A stretch of 64,000 nucleotides of DNA from CBDCTM01 sp965222005 (GTDB lineage Bacteria; Bacteroidota; Bacteroidia; Chitinophagales; Saprospiraceae). Location: contig OZ244935.1 of NCBI GenBank assembly GCA_965222005.1, forward strand, positions 124,001 through 188,000, read 5' to 3'. Both the position numbers and the translations under genes were made by a program. Below the pieces are notes generated by a model. It was not told the origin of the DNA. It saw nothing but the letters and a program-made list of their open reading frames with translations, and searched no databases. Every line of letters begins with the position of its first letter. Positions within the stretch are counted from its first letter, which is position 1. This document shows, piece by piece, positions 19,390 through 28,156 of this stretch.

Positions 19390-20517
19390 ATGGCAACCAT
19401 TGGCTACGATGCAAAGCGCCTCTTTTACAATTCCACCGGGCTGGGCAATTACAGCCGCGGGCTGGTGAGCAGCATGGCCGAATATTTTCCGCAGCATCAA
19501 TACTATTTGTACAGCCCGAATGGCTCCAAACTTCCCCAGGCCGCCCCTTTTTTACAAAAAAACGATTTCCGGATTCGGCAGGCTCCCGCACTTCGGCTGC
19601 CGGGCCTGGGCAGTTGGTGGCGCAGCTTCGGCATTCGACGGGCATTGAAGGCCGATCGGATCGAGCTTTACCACGGGCTCAGCCACGAGCTTCCTTTCGG
19701 GATAGACAACACAGGCATCAAAACGGTAGTCACTGTACACGACTTAATCCACAAAATATATCCAGTGCAGTATCCCTACGCCCAGCGCCAAATGTATGAC
19801 CTCAAATGTCGCCACGCTTGCCGGCAGGCTGATGCCATCGTTGCTGTGAGTACCTGTAGCAAGGAGGATATCATCCAACATTATGGCGTAAGTCCGGAAA
19901 AAATTTCGGTCATTTATCCAAGCTGTGAACCTGCCTTTTTGCAGTCGGCAGAGACTCTCCCCAATATTCAGGGGCTGGATTTACCAGCCCATTTCTTGCT
20001 GTATGTGGGTGCTATTGTTGAGCGAAAAAACTTATTGGAGCTTGTAAAAGCTTTACATAGATTGCCCAAAAGCCTTCAATTACCCTTAGTAGTGGTGGGC
20101 AAAGGCAAAGGCTACGAACGCCAGGTGCGTCAATATTTGGAGAGCCAGCGCTTGGCACAGCTGGTAATGTTTCGGCCGGATGTTTCCACAAAACAGCTCG
20201 CTGGCATATACCGATCGGCTAAAATGCTGATTTATCCATCGAGCTACGAAGGCTTTGGTATCCCGGTACTGGAAGCACTCAGCAGCGGCACGCCGGTGAT
20301 CACGTCGAAGGTATCGGCTTTGTCGGAAGCAGGTGGAAATTGTGTACATTACGCAAATCCTAAATCACCTGAAGACCTTTGCCGGGCTATTGAGTTGCTA
20401 TTGACTGATGAGGCGTACAAGGAGCAATTGGCCAAGGGCCGGGAAGCGCATTTGAAACAATTCAACCGCAGGCAGCTCGCCGGGCAGCTCCACCATGTGT
20501 ACCAAAACCTTTTATGA
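19390..20517 (+). CDS. glycosyltransferase, family 4 (GT-B)
   Basis: 375 residues, soluble. The N-terminal half begins IGYDAKRLFYNSTGLGNYSRGL, the acceptor-side glycine loop of GT4 enzymes, and the C-terminal half has LYVGAIVERKNL and the donor-binding motif SSYEGFGIPVLEALSSGTPV with the E-x7-E spacing. It probably transfers a sugar from a nucleotide donor to a glycan or lipid. The substrate is not evident. A lipoprotein gene starts one base after its stop codon and pnuC follows closely, giving a probable three-gene transcript without shared function. Confidence 0.88.
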   Translation: MATIGYDAKRLFYNSTGLGNYSRGLVSSMAEYFPQHQYYLYSPNGSKLPQAAPFLQKNDFRIRQAPALRLPGLGSWWRSFGIRRALKADRIELYHGLSHELPFGIDNTGIKTVVTVHDLIHKIYPVQYPYAQRQMYDLKCRHACRQADAIVAVSTCSKEDIIQHYGVSPEKISVIYPSCEPAFLQSAETLPNIQGLDLPAHFLLYVGAIVERKNLLELVKALHRLPKSLQLPLVVVGKGKGYERQVRQYLESQRLAQLVMFRPDVSTKQLAGIYRSAKMLIYPSSYEGFGIPVLEALSSGTPVITSKVSALSEAGGNCVHYANPKSPEDLCRAIELLLTDEAYKEQLAKGREAHLKQFNRRQLAGQLHHVYQNLL

Positions 20518-20518
20518 A

Positions 20519-20899
20519 ATGAATTTGCGTACAAGATTTCCAATTCTCCTCTTGCTACTCTACTGTGTAGCCTGCAATACTGAGAAGAAAGAAGAACCGG
20601 GTTCTGCAGAGGGGCAAGAGAATGTTGTCTTTGACAAAATCAGGTGGAGAGTAAAGGAAGGTCTGGACTATCCTTACAGGGAGCAGATGCTACACGACCT
20701 GGTTTACAATGATACTGTACGGGCACTCAATAAAGATAAAATTCTAGAGCTGCTGGGAGAGCCGGACCGGAGCAATGATGGTTATCTATACTACACGGTA
20801 GCTCAGAAACGTCTGATACTTTGGCCTCTGCGCACTAAAACATTGGTGATTAAACTATCAGATAACAGCACGATAGACTGGATCAAGATTCATGAATAG
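20519..20899 (+). CDS. small lipoprotein of unknown function
   Basis: 126 residues from the ATG at 20519; the upstream TTG-type extension overlaps the glycosyltransferase and was rejected. Signal peptide LLLLLYCVACN with lipobox VAC. The mature part includes LNKDKILELLGEPDRSNDGYLYYTV, which resembles the SmpA/BamE-like pattern of small outer-membrane lipoproteins (KxxVxxxLGxPD...YxY), but the match is short. Function is not known; the BamE-like reading is a suggestion only. Confidence 0.7.
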   Translation: MNLRTRFPILLLLLYCVACNTEKKEEPGSAEGQENVVFDKIRWRVKEGLDYPYREQMLHDLVYNDTVRALNKDKILELLGEPDRSNDGYLYYTVAQKRLILWPLRTKTLVIKLSDNSTIDWIKIHE

Positions 20900-20907
20900 A
20901 GCAACCT

Positions 20908-21492
20908 ATGGAAGGGCTGTTTTTTTGGATAGAGCTGACCGCTGCCTTGCTGGTACTGCTCAATGTATATCTGCTCACCCGCGAACGCATCGCAGCCTGG
21001 CCGGTGGGCCTGCTTGCCGTGCTGCTGTATCTCTACATATTTGCCACTTCCAAACTGTATTCCGACTCGATGCTGCAATTGGTATTTGCCGGCCTCAACC
21101 TCTATGGCTGGTGGGTATGGAGCCGCAAAGGGCCTGCTAAAAATGCCCTGCCGATTAGCCGGATGAGCTCAAAGACAAGCTTGCTTTGGGGGCTGGCAGC
21201 CCTTGCGGGCAGCCTGGCCTGGGGCCGGGTGATGAGCCTTCAAACGGATGCAGACTTTGCCTACTGGGATGCATTTACTACCGTAGCCAGCCTGCTCGCT
21301 CAATACCTGCTGGCCATCAAAAAACTGGAAAACTGGATAGTCTGGATCATTGTAGATGTGGTGGCCATCAATATTTACTACCTCAAAGGATTGCACATCA
21401 CCGCCTTGCTCTATTTTCTGCTATTGCTACTCTGCATCAAAGGCCTTCGCGACTGGCATCGATCGATGCAGACACAAACCGCTTTACCATAA
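20908..21492 (+). CDS. pnuC: nicotinamide riboside transporter PnuC
   Basis: Inner-membrane protein of 194 residues with about seven hydrophobic segments. WPVGLLAVLLYLYIFATSKLY and NLYGWWVWSRKG carry the WPxG and YGWWxW motifs of PnuC transporters, and NWIVWIIVDVVAINIYYLKG matches the family C-terminal WxxWxxxD motif. It takes up nicotinamide riboside (or thiamine in PnuT relatives) for cofactor salvage. There is no TPP riboswitch or thiamine kinase next to it, so the NAD-precursor assignment is favoured. Its last nine bases overlap the convergent gene end. Confidence 0.88.
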   Translation: MEGLFFWIELTAALLVLLNVYLLTRERIAAWPVGLLAVLLYLYIFATSKLYSDSMLQLVFAGLNLYGWWVWSRKGPAKNALPISRMSSKTSLLWGLAALAGSLAWGRVMSLQTDADFAYWDAFTTVASLLAQYLLAIKKLENWIVWIIVDVVAINIYYLKGLHITALLYFLLLLLCIKGLRDWHRSMQTQTALP

Positions 21493-22242
21493 AAAGGGGA
21501 TCACTGCTTTCCGGTTTTTGGGATAATCCGGAAAATGTTGAAGATACCATCGATGATGGCTCACAGCTCGTGGTATCAGATTGGCTGCCGTCCAAATAGC
21601 AAAGGAAAGAGCTGGCAGATTCCAACACATAATGGCAAAACCACTCCATTCCAGTATTTCGCCAAAGTGATTGGGACAGGAAATCAATCTGAATAAGCCG
21701 CCTTGAGGAATTTTGTAGCCCGATTCGCCGGGCTTCCGCAAAGCGAGCAGATGATTGTCTGCACGAATATTGACAGCCGCTCCCGTTGCAAAAAGTAATA
21801 GCCCGGTGATAAAGCGGCCATCCAGCAGCCAGCTTTCGGGATAGGGTACACAGAGGCTACCCAGAAAGTAGGCGTTGGTACTACCGTTGATGAGGTTGAA
21901 AAAAATAGCACAGCCTACGATGGCCAGCGGAATTTGCTTGCCCTTTGTTTTCATGCGAAATGGAAACAGCAAGCTCCTGTGCAGATAGTGGAGATTCCAC
22001 AGAATGAAAAAGAACCACATCGGCCTACTTTTGGGTAACTCGCCACTCAGAAAGAAGTACGAAAAGCACAGCGGCGACACCAATTCCATGATGATCCAGC
22101 CCAGCCGATTGTCGATTTGCCAACCCCAGCCAGCATGGCTGTGCCTTCCGTATGGAGCGGTGATACGAAGTTGAATTGGAAAAAGCAGGATGGCCAGCGC
22201 GATCCATCCGTAAAGGAAGAGATCGAAGGTAGTTGGGGACAT
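21484..22242 (-). CDS. steroid 5-alpha-reductase-like membrane protein
   Basis: 252 residues from the ATG at 22240-22242 (MSPTTFDLFLYGW); an in-frame upstream start would add 28 residues without support. Several transmembrane helices and the C-terminal 3-oxo-5-alpha-steroid 4-dehydrogenase domain: GLFRLISCPNHFGEILEWSG and the terminal HHRWYLQHFPDYPKNRKAVIPFLW carry the conserved NxxxE and FPxYPxxRKAxxPFx patterns. In bacteria the natural substrate is usually unknown; a role in lipid or isoprenoid double-bond reduction is likely. It converges with pnuC with a nine-base overlap. Confidence 0.85.
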   Translation of the reverse strand: MSPTTFDLFLYGWIALAILLFPIQLRITAPYGRHSHAGWGWQIDNRLGWIIMELVSPLCFSYFFLSGELPKSRPMWFFFILWNLHYLHRSLLFPFRMKTKGKQIPLAIVGCAIFFNLINGSTNAYFLGSLCVPYPESWLLDGRFITGLLLFATGAAVNIRADNHLLALRKPGESGYKIPQGGLFRLISCPNHFGEILEWSGFAIMCWNLPALSFAIWTAANLIPRAVSHHRWYLQHFPDYPKNRKAVIPFLW

Positions 22243-22386
22243 GGTGCCAAAAATAGAACAGCTGCGGGAAAAAACAGGAAGATTTGAGCAGGAAAAATAG
22301 CGGCCACTACTGAAAGGCATGCCCAATGGCTCATCCTATCTGTAGCAGCCGCCCTATGGTTTGATCTAATCTTATCCGAGATTATA

Positions 22387-22788
22387 TTACTCCAACTTTC
22401 CTGGTCGTAGCGTCATCTTCATCATTTCTCCTTCCTCCACCATAGATATTACTAACTGGCTACGCGAAAGGTGGACGATATCCACGGGGTCGTCAAGTGG
22501 GCTTTCAGGATCGAAAATTTTACCGGATTGGATGGCGAACTTGCCACGTTCTGTTTGGCCATCAGGGGTGGTAAAAAAGGCCGTTCCGTCATGGTTGAAT
22601 TCAAAAAGAATCTCCCCGCCCAATTCCCGGGCAGCTACCGTCTCTCCACCTACATCCACTGATTCAACCACCCATTTGCCTAAAATCAGCTCATTTTGTT
22701 CTTTGTTGAGCTTCTGGCTTACAGAGCAGGACATGATCTGACTGGCGAGTAGGGCAAAAAGTACCGATAGGCTCATTAATTTTCTCAT
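22387..22788 (-). CDS. lipocalin-like lipoprotein
   Basis: 133 residues. Signal peptide with lipobox IMSC at about 18-21. The mature domain starts LILGKWVVESVDVGG and continues with GGEILFEFNHDGTAFFTTPDG and KFAIQSGKIF, the strand pattern of Bacteroidota lipocalin-like (GxW) domains. Ligand and role unknown. Its promoter region ends about 165 bp before the left end of the insertion element. Confidence 0.75.
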   Translation of the reverse strand: MRKLMSLSVLFALLASQIMSCSVSQKLNKEQNELILGKWVVESVDVGGETVAARELGGEILFEFNHDGTAFFTTPDGQTERGKFAIQSGKIFDPESPLDDPVDIVHLSRSQLVISMVEEGEMMKMTLRPGKLE

Positions 22789-22961
22789 AGCGATTGAGTT
22801 TTTAGTGAGAGGGGCGGGATTAGCCGGGCCTCCTCTGATATGTTGTAGTTCCTAAAAGCTTCATTGATGAAGCGCTGCCATATTACAAACAATTACTATG
22901 CCTTCCTGTAGGAGGCCACTAAAACTGCCGGAAATAAAGGGAATTTTGAAGATTATCAATC

Positions 22962-24585
22962 GAGTGCGAGACAAATTGGAGGAATCCTAAAATGAGAAGA
23001 GTTTGAAGGAATTTAGTAAATTTAAGTTAGAAAATAGATTTACTGACCCTCAAACTCTAATTCAAGGTATGGACAAAAAAGTACTAATACAAAAAATAGA
23101 AGAAGAAATCGGAAGATTGGTTGACCTAAGTGATGAATATGTAGAGCAGGATGTAGGGATTGATAAAATAGAACTAAGCCTACTAAGTGAATTGCTGAAG
23201 CTGGGACTGTTGCTATTGAACTACATAATCAAGCAAAAGTTAAAAAAGGTTGAGGAATATCTCCCGATTTTGGAATCAGGAGAGAGCTACAGGAGTAAAG
23301 GGACAAAGAAGCGGAACTACCTCAGTTTGTTTGGTCTGATACAAATCCATCGTCCATCGTATTTGAGTACTCAACGCGGTCAATTTTATAAAATAGACGA
23401 TTATTTGCAGTTGCCCAAGGGTTGTTATTGGTCGTACAATCTACAAGAGTTGGTAGGGGGAAGTGCTACCCAGGGGAGTTACAAAGAAAGCGTAGTGATA
23501 GTGAATAAATTATTAGGTTTGAATCTGAGTGGAAAATCTTCGGAGAGAAATGTCAATCATTTGGGCGAGTACGTTGATCAGTACTATGAGTTGGAGCGAG
23601 AAGAAGCTCAAGAAGATGAAGCGTTGTTTTTTAGCACTACCTTTGATGGTAAAGGATTGCCGAAGATAAAGGCAGTACAACAAAAGGAGGCCAATCCCAA
23701 AAAGCGGCTAAGCAAAGGGGAGAAAAAGGGTAAGAAACAAAGTGCGACAGTGTCAGTTACCTCTGTTTTTACGCCTCAACAAAGGACTGCCGACCAGATA
23801 TTGGATGGCTTGATGGGAGTGCAAAAAGAAGCTGCTCAAGAGGACGAACCAGCATCAACACAACAAAAGAAAACGGAAAATAAGATGCACACTAAAATTC
23901 ACCGTAGAGCATTTTTAGCCAATCAGCAAAAGGCAATAGATTATGGGATAGAAGATTTAAAATCAAAAATGACCAACTCCCAAAGTCGATTCGTCATCCC
24001 CATAGATGCCGGAATAGGCTTGGAAGATAAAATACTGGCAAGCATAAAGAAGAATAATCTGGAAGGTCAATTTGATGGAATCATTTTAGACATAGTCCAT
24101 GTAAGCGAATACGTTTGGGATTGTGCCAATGCCATATTTGGAGAAAGTTCTAAGTTGAGAACAAGCTGGGTCAGAGGGGTGTTAAAAGATATATTGGAAG
24201 GAGGAACTGAAAAGGTAATAAAAGACCTTGTGTTGAATAGAGACAAAACAGAATTATCGACAAACAAAAAGAAGCAGTTAAATAAGGCAATCACCTATTT
24301 GACTAACCATAAACACAAAATGAATTACGCTGATTTTTTGAAAAAGGGGTATCCAATCAGTTCAGCTCTGGCAGAGTCTACTTGTAAGCATTTGGTCAAA
24401 GATAGAATGGAGCAAAGCGGTATGAGATGGTCATCCAAGGGGGCGCAAAACATGCTTGACCTTAGAGCTGTAAAACAAAACGGAGACATCGAAGATTTTA
24501 TACAATTCGTCAGACTAAGGGAACGAAAAGTAAATTTAGTCCGATTAGCTGCTTAAATACAAAACCCCTAATTTGTCATGCACTC
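22962..24585 (+). mobile_element. complete ISKra4-family-like insertion sequence
   Basis: 1624 bp. The ends are imperfect inverted repeats: left GAGTGCGAGACAAATTGGAG (22962 on) against right, read inward, GAGTGCATGACAAATTAGGG. A single transposase gene fills it. Both ends and both target duplications are intact. Confidence 0.92.
23003..24556 (+). CDS. ISKra4-family transposase
   Basis: DDE transposase of up to 517 residues. The block TFDGKG near residue 216 (first Asp), GEKKGKKQSATVSVTSVF followed by RTADQILDGL, ILDIVHVSEYVWD (second Asp) and the C-terminal PISSALAESTCKHLVKDRM (Glu) then SGMRWSSKGAQNMLDLR are the ISKra4 pattern. The start is odd. A strong GGAGG lies 9 nt before an ATG at 22992, but that frame stops after four codons, at a TGA (23004-23006) overlapping a TTG that opens the main frame. 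Either the first codons are joined by slippage, or one T was lost, or translation starts at TTG 23003 or ATG 23069. Confidence 0.9.
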   Translation: MKEFSKFKLENRFTDPQTLIQGMDKKVLIQKIEEEIGRLVDLSDEYVEQDVGIDKIELSLLSELLKLGLLLLNYIIKQKLKKVEEYLPILESGESYRSKGTKKRNYLSLFGLIQIHRPSYLSTQRGQFYKIDDYLQLPKGCYWSYNLQELVGGSATQGSYKESVVIVNKLLGLNLSGKSSERNVNHLGEYVDQYYELEREEAQEDEALFFSTTFDGKGLPKIKAVQQKEANPKKRLSKGEKKGKKQSATVSVTSVFTPQQRTADQILDGLMGVQKEAAQEDEPASTQQKKTENKMHTKIHRRAFLANQQKAIDYGIEDLKSKMTNSQSRFVIPIDAGIGLEDKILASIKKNNLEGQFDGIILDIVHVSEYVWDCANAIFGESSKLRTSWVRGVLKDILEGGTEKVIKDLVLNRDKTELSTNKKKQLNKAITYLTNHKHKMNYADFLKKGYPISSALAESTCKHLVKDRMEQSGMRWSSKGAQNMLDLRAVKQNGDIEDFIQFVRLRERKVNLVRLAA

Positions 24586-24594
24586 TTATCAATC

Positions 24595-24882
24595 TTTCAC
24601 ACAACGACAGGATTGGCCAAATCTTCCACTTTGTAGTGCTGCCGGACGAAGCCAGAGGCGGTTTCGCGGATGCTGGCAGGAAATGAATACATTGACGGGT
24701 TTGCCGCTTGCAGACATAGGGGTAGTAATAGATTGAGACAAATATAGAGTAATTTTGACTAAAGCCGCTAAAGCCGAATAGCCCGTTTGGCCTACATCGC
24801 CTCTCGCCAGCTCTTGTCTTTGCCTCCGGAAAATGCTATCTTTGCAGCCGATTTTGAAAACATCAACAAAAATAATATATCA
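24595..24882. other. region between the IS and ahcY
   Basis: No full gene. On the minus strand 24597-24692 is a short open frame with coding-like sequence (ASIRETASGFVRQHYKVEDL) ending just before the IS duplication; it may be the tail of a lost gene. The right part holds the ahcY promoter. Confidence 0.4.
24814..24844 (+). promoter_or_regulatory. Bacteroidota-type promoter of ahcY
   Basis: TTG at 24814-24816, 20 nt, then TATCTTTG at 24837-24844. This fits the TTG-N19-21-TAnnTTTG consensus exactly. Transcription should begin near 24850, about 33 nt before the ATG at 24883, which supports that start over an in-frame upstream one at 24787. Confidence 0.75.
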
Positions 24883-26190
24883 ATGGTTGAACCGAGTGTG
24901 AAATTCAAAGTAAAAGATATCTCTCTGGCTGCGTATGGCCGCCGCGAAATCGAGCTGGCCGAAGCCGAAATGCCCGGCCTGATGGCGTTGCGCGAGCAAT
25001 ATGGCAAGTCCGAACCCCTGAAAGGTGCCCGTATTGCTGGTTGTCTGCATATGACTATCCAAACCGCTGTACTCATCGAAACGCTCGTTGAGCTGGGCGC
25101 TGAGGTGAGCTGGTCATCCTGCAATATTTTCTCTACGCAGGATCATGCCGCTGCTGCAATTGCCGAAGCTGGGGTGCCGGTATATGCTTGGAAAGGGATG
25201 AATGAGGAAGAATTTTGGTGGTGCATCGAACAAACACTGCATGCCTTTGAAGATGATAAACCTTTGAACATGATTCTCGATGATGGTGGCGATCTGACCA
25301 ATATAGTTTTGGACAAATACCCACAGCTGGTTGGTGATATCAAAGGACTGAGCGAGGAAACCACCACAGGTGTACATCGCCTATACGAGCGTCAGCGCGA
25401 AGGTACGCTGCCCATGCCTGCCATCAATGTCAACGACTCGGTCACTAAATCCAAATTCGACAATAAGTACGGCTGCCGCGAATCCTGTGTAGATGCCATC
25501 CGCCGCGCTACTGACCTGATGCTGGCCGGTAAGGTTGCAGTAGTAGCCGGATATGGCGATGTGGGTAAGGGCTCTGCTGCTTCTTTGCGGGGTGCTGGCT
25601 GCCGCGTGATCGTCACCGAAATCGATCCGATATGTGCCTTGCAAGCTGCTATGGATGGATTTGCCGTCAAGAAAATGGAAAATGCGGTGAAAGAAGCCAA
25701 CATCGTGGTAACGGCTACCGGCAACAAGGATATTCTCACCGAAAGGCACTTTCGCGCCATGAAAGACAAAGCAGTAGTTTGCAATATCGGCCATTTCGAC
25801 AATGAAATTGATATGGCCTGGCTCAACAACCAATATGGCAGTACCAAAGTAGAGATCAAGCCACAGGTGGACAAATATACCATCGATGGTAAGGATGTGA
25901 TTGTGTTGGCTGAGGGGCGTCTCGTCAATCTGGGCTGCGCCACTGGGCATCCTTCTTTTGTAATGTCTAATTCTTTCACCAACCAGGTACTGGCGCAAAT
26001 GGAGCTTTGGAGCAATTCCGATAAGTACGAAAACAAAGTATATATGCTACCCAAACACCTCGATGAGCAGGTAGCACGGCTGCATTTGGCCAAAATCGGC
26101 GTAGAGCTGGAAGAACTCAATGAGGAACAAGCTGATTACATCGGTGTGAAAAAAGACGGACCGTTCAAGCCGGATTACTACCGCTATTGA
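24883..26190 (+). CDS. ahcY: adenosylhomocysteinase (SAH hydrolase)
   Basis: Splits S-adenosylhomocysteine into adenosine and homocysteine, relieving product inhibition of methyltransferases. 435 residues from the ATG at 24883. VKDISLAAYGRREIELAEAEMPGLM is the usual N-terminus; SWSSCNIFSTQDHAAAA, NDSVTKSKFDN, the NAD-binding GYGDVGKGSA and the C-terminal GPFKPDYYRY are all family signatures. The usual HxT active-site segment CLHMTIQTAVL is present. Starting 32 codons upstream would place the promoter inside the gene and was rejected. A terminator-like hairpin follows. Confidence 0.97.
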   Translation: MVEPSVKFKVKDISLAAYGRREIELAEAEMPGLMALREQYGKSEPLKGARIAGCLHMTIQTAVLIETLVELGAEVSWSSCNIFSTQDHAAAAIAEAGVPVYAWKGMNEEEFWWCIEQTLHAFEDDKPLNMILDDGGDLTNIVLDKYPQLVGDIKGLSEETTTGVHRLYERQREGTLPMPAINVNDSVTKSKFDNKYGCRESCVDAIRRATDLMLAGKVAVVAGYGDVGKGSAASLRGAGCRVIVTEIDPICALQAAMDGFAVKKMENAVKEANIVVTATGNKDILTERHFRAMKDKAVVCNIGHFDNEIDMAWLNNQYGSTKVEIKPQVDKYTIDGKDVIVLAEGRLVNLGCATGHPSFVMSNSFTNQVLAQMELWSNSDKYENKVYMLPKHLDEQVARLHLAKIGVELEELNEEQADYIGVKKDGPFKPDYYRY

Positions 26191-26212
26191 TCTGAAATTT
26201 TACATACTCCCG

Positions 26213-26244
26213 ACAGCCTTTACAGAACTATCTGCAAAGGCTGT
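26213..26244 (+). terminator. terminator-like hairpin after ahcY
   Basis: ACAGCCTTTACAGA (26213-26226) pairs with TCTGCAAAGGCTGT (26231-26244) at 13 of 14 positions with a 4-nt loop, 23 bp after the ahcY stop. The following sequence is T/A-rich but has no long T-run. Confidence 0.6.
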
Positions 26245-26280
26245 TGTATATTTACAAGGATATTTTAGCGTTATTGTACT

Positions 26281-26838
26281 ATGCAGAAACTACTACAAGC
26301 CGCTTTAGGAATAGCATTCGTCCTTTTGTTGGCCTTGCGCTGCCAGGCCGACAATCTCCCTCCTAATCAGCTAAATAGCAGCTTCGATCACAAATTCTAC
26401 GTCTCCAAATGCCTCATTGAATTCAATAGCGAGGCCAAAGCACTTCAAATCAGCTTGCATTTGTTTGTCGATGACCTCGAAGAAGCGCTCCAACTGAAAG
26501 GCATCGAGCAGCAAAGAATTAGCAGTGACAAGGAGCATCCGGAAGCAGAACTACATATCTTTCAATATCTCCAACAGCATTTGCAAATACAGATTGATGG
26601 TACGAATGTGCAATTCGATTTCATCGGCAAAGAACCTTCAGCCGATTTACAGGCTATTTGGTGTTATCTGGAGGTTTCAGAGATAGAATCGATCAACCGG
26701 TTGAGTGTAAGCAACAATGTGCTAATGGAGGTGTTTGAAGATCAAAAGAACATCATACATATCAGTGTTGACAAAAAAGCAAAAGGATTTTTTCTTTTTA
26801 CAAAAGATAACTTTAGCCAACAACTTAGCATTGAATAA
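26281..26838 (+). CDS. DUF6702 family exported protein
   Basis: 185 residues. N-terminal signal peptide (about 1-23, LGIAFVLLLALRCQA). HKFYVSKCLIEFNSEAKALQ followed by ISLHLFVDDLEEALQ is the characteristic pattern of DUF6702, a small periplasmic family common in Bacteroidota. No function is established. It lies 10 bp before yidD on the same strand, so the gene, yidD and hemB probably form one transcript. Confidence 0.8.
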   Translation: MQKLLQAALGIAFVLLLALRCQADNLPPNQLNSSFDHKFYVSKCLIEFNSEAKALQISLHLFVDDLEEALQLKGIEQQRISSDKEHPEAELHIFQYLQQHLQIQIDGTNVQFDFIGKEPSADLQAIWCYLEVSEIESINRLSVSNNVLMEVFEDQKNIIHISVDKKAKGFFLFTKDNFSQQLSIE

Positions 26839-26848
26839 TGCGCCTATC

Positions 26849-27112
26849 ATGTACCAAATACTAAAAAAAATAGTCCTCCTGCCCATTCGCTTTTACCAAC
26901 TGGCTATTTCGCCTATCCTCGGTCCCACCTGCCGGTTTACACCAAGCTGCTCTCACTATATGATTGCTGCTATCGAAGAGTGGGGCATCCTTCGCGGAGG
27001 CTGGCTGGGCCTCAAAAGAATTGGCAAATGCCACCCCTGGGGACCACATGGCCACGATCCGGTACCCAAAAACTCGCAACATCACAATCATTCATCTGAA
27101 AAAAAGAAATAA
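26849..27112 (+). CDS. yidD: membrane protein insertion efficiency factor
   Basis: 87 residues starting MYQILKKIVLLPIRFYQLAI; the following SPILGPTCRFTPSCSHYMIAAI carries the conserved CRFxPSCSxY motif and GWLGLKRIGKCHPWGPHGHDPVP the C-terminal CHPW..GGxDPVP motif. YidD assists YidC-dependent insertion of inner-membrane proteins. The longer in-frame extension upstream overlaps the DUF6702 gene and was rejected. The histidine/lysine-rich tail (HHNHSSEKKK) is slightly longer than usual. Confidence 0.93.
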   Translation: MYQILKKIVLLPIRFYQLAISPILGPTCRFTPSCSHYMIAAIEEWGILRGGWLGLKRIGKCHPWGPHGHDPVPKNSQHHNHSSEKKK

Positions 27113-27116
27113 GCAC

Positions 27117-28082
27117 ATGCTCCGACGTCCCCGAAGAAATCGCCGCTCTCCAGCCATCCGTGCGATGGTTCGCGAAACCCGCCTCACTCCTGATAATCTG
27201 ATCTATCCGCTGTTTTTGGTAGATGGCACAAACAGCAAGGAAGCAATCAGCTCGCTACCTGGAAGTTACCGGCTATCGCTTGACCATCTGCTGACTGAAA
27301 TCGAAGACTGTATGAAACTGGGCCTGCGCTCTTTTATACTTTTTCCTGCCGTAGCAGAATCATTGAAAGACAAAACAGCAACCTACAGTTACGATCCCGC
27401 CAATTTTTACCTCAAAGCGGCTATTGCTATTAAAAAGCAATTTCCTGAATGTTGCCTCATCAGCGATGTAGCAATGGATCCCTACAGCTCCGATGGACAT
27501 GATGGACTGGTACATGACGGCCAAATCCTCAATGACGAAACCCTTCCCATCCTGGCTAAAATGGCTGTAGCACAAGCCGAAGCAGGCTTTGACCTCATCG
27601 GCCCCTCCGATATGATGGATGGCCGGGTAGAAGTTATTCGTACGGCCCTGGATGAACACGGCTTTATCAATACCGGCATTATGTCATACACTGCCAAATA
27701 CGCCAGCGCCTTCTACGGCCCCTTCCGCGATGCCCTCGATAGCGCCCCCAAAGCCGGCGACAAGAAAACGTACCAAATGAATCCTGCCAACAAAAAGGAA
27801 GCATTGCTGGAGGCCGAGCTGGACATGCTGGAAGGCGCCGATTTTCTGATGGTCAAGCCGGCCCTGCACTATCTCGACGTCATACATCTGCTGAAAACAC
27901 AACTCGAGCTACCCATAGCTGCATACCATGTAAGTGGCGAATGTGCCATGCTCAGCGCTGCCTGCCACAATGGCTGGCTCGATTTTGAGCAGGCCATGCC
28001 GGAGGCCTTGCTCAGCATCCACCGCGCCGGAGCAGACGTCATACTGACTTATTTTGCGAAGGAATTTGCAAAGCGGTTTTAG
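27117..28082 (+). CDS. hemB: delta-aminolevulinic acid dehydratase (porphobilinogen synthase)
   Basis: Condenses two aminolevulinate molecules to porphobilinogen in haem biosynthesis. 321 residues from the ATG at 27117, 4 bp after yidD. RRPRRNRRSPAIRAMVRET is the family N-terminus. The Schiff-base lysines are in MSYTAKYASAFYGPFRDA and DFLMVKPALHYLD. The metal-site region reads LISDVAMDPYSSDGHDG, where the cysteines of zinc-dependent enzymes are replaced by Ala and Asp, so this is probably the magnesium-type form. Upstream in-frame starts fall inside yidD. Confidence 0.96.
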   Translation: MLRRPRRNRRSPAIRAMVRETRLTPDNLIYPLFLVDGTNSKEAISSLPGSYRLSLDHLLTEIEDCMKLGLRSFILFPAVAESLKDKTATYSYDPANFYLKAAIAIKKQFPECCLISDVAMDPYSSDGHDGLVHDGQILNDETLPILAKMAVAQAEAGFDLIGPSDMMDGRVEVIRTALDEHGFINTGIMSYTAKYASAFYGPFRDALDSAPKAGDKKTYQMNPANKKEALLEAELDMLEGADFLMVKPALHYLDVIHLLKTQLELPIAAYHVSGECAMLSAACHNGWLDFEQAMPEALLSIHRAGADVILTYFAKEFAKRF

Positions 28083-28156
28083 AGTATAATATGTTTGGAA
28101 ATTAGTAATCGGCCTGTTTTCAGCTCAAAGACCAAAATCCAAGCATGCTCTTAGAA

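Larger units (their letters stand above)
22953..24594. repeat. 9-bp target site duplication flanking the IS
   Basis: TTATCAATC is present at 22953-22961 immediately left of the element and again at 24586-24594 immediately right of it. The copies are identical, so the insertion is recent or undisturbed. Confidence 0.95.

Noticed and set aside
24787..24882. Longer start for ahcY
   Set aside because: A clear promoter (TTG at 24814, TATCTTTG at 24837) lies inside this stretch and the family N-terminus begins at 24883.
26964..27116. Longer start for hemB
   Set aside because: It would overlap yidD in another frame for 150 bp; the standard HemB N-terminus begins at 27117.
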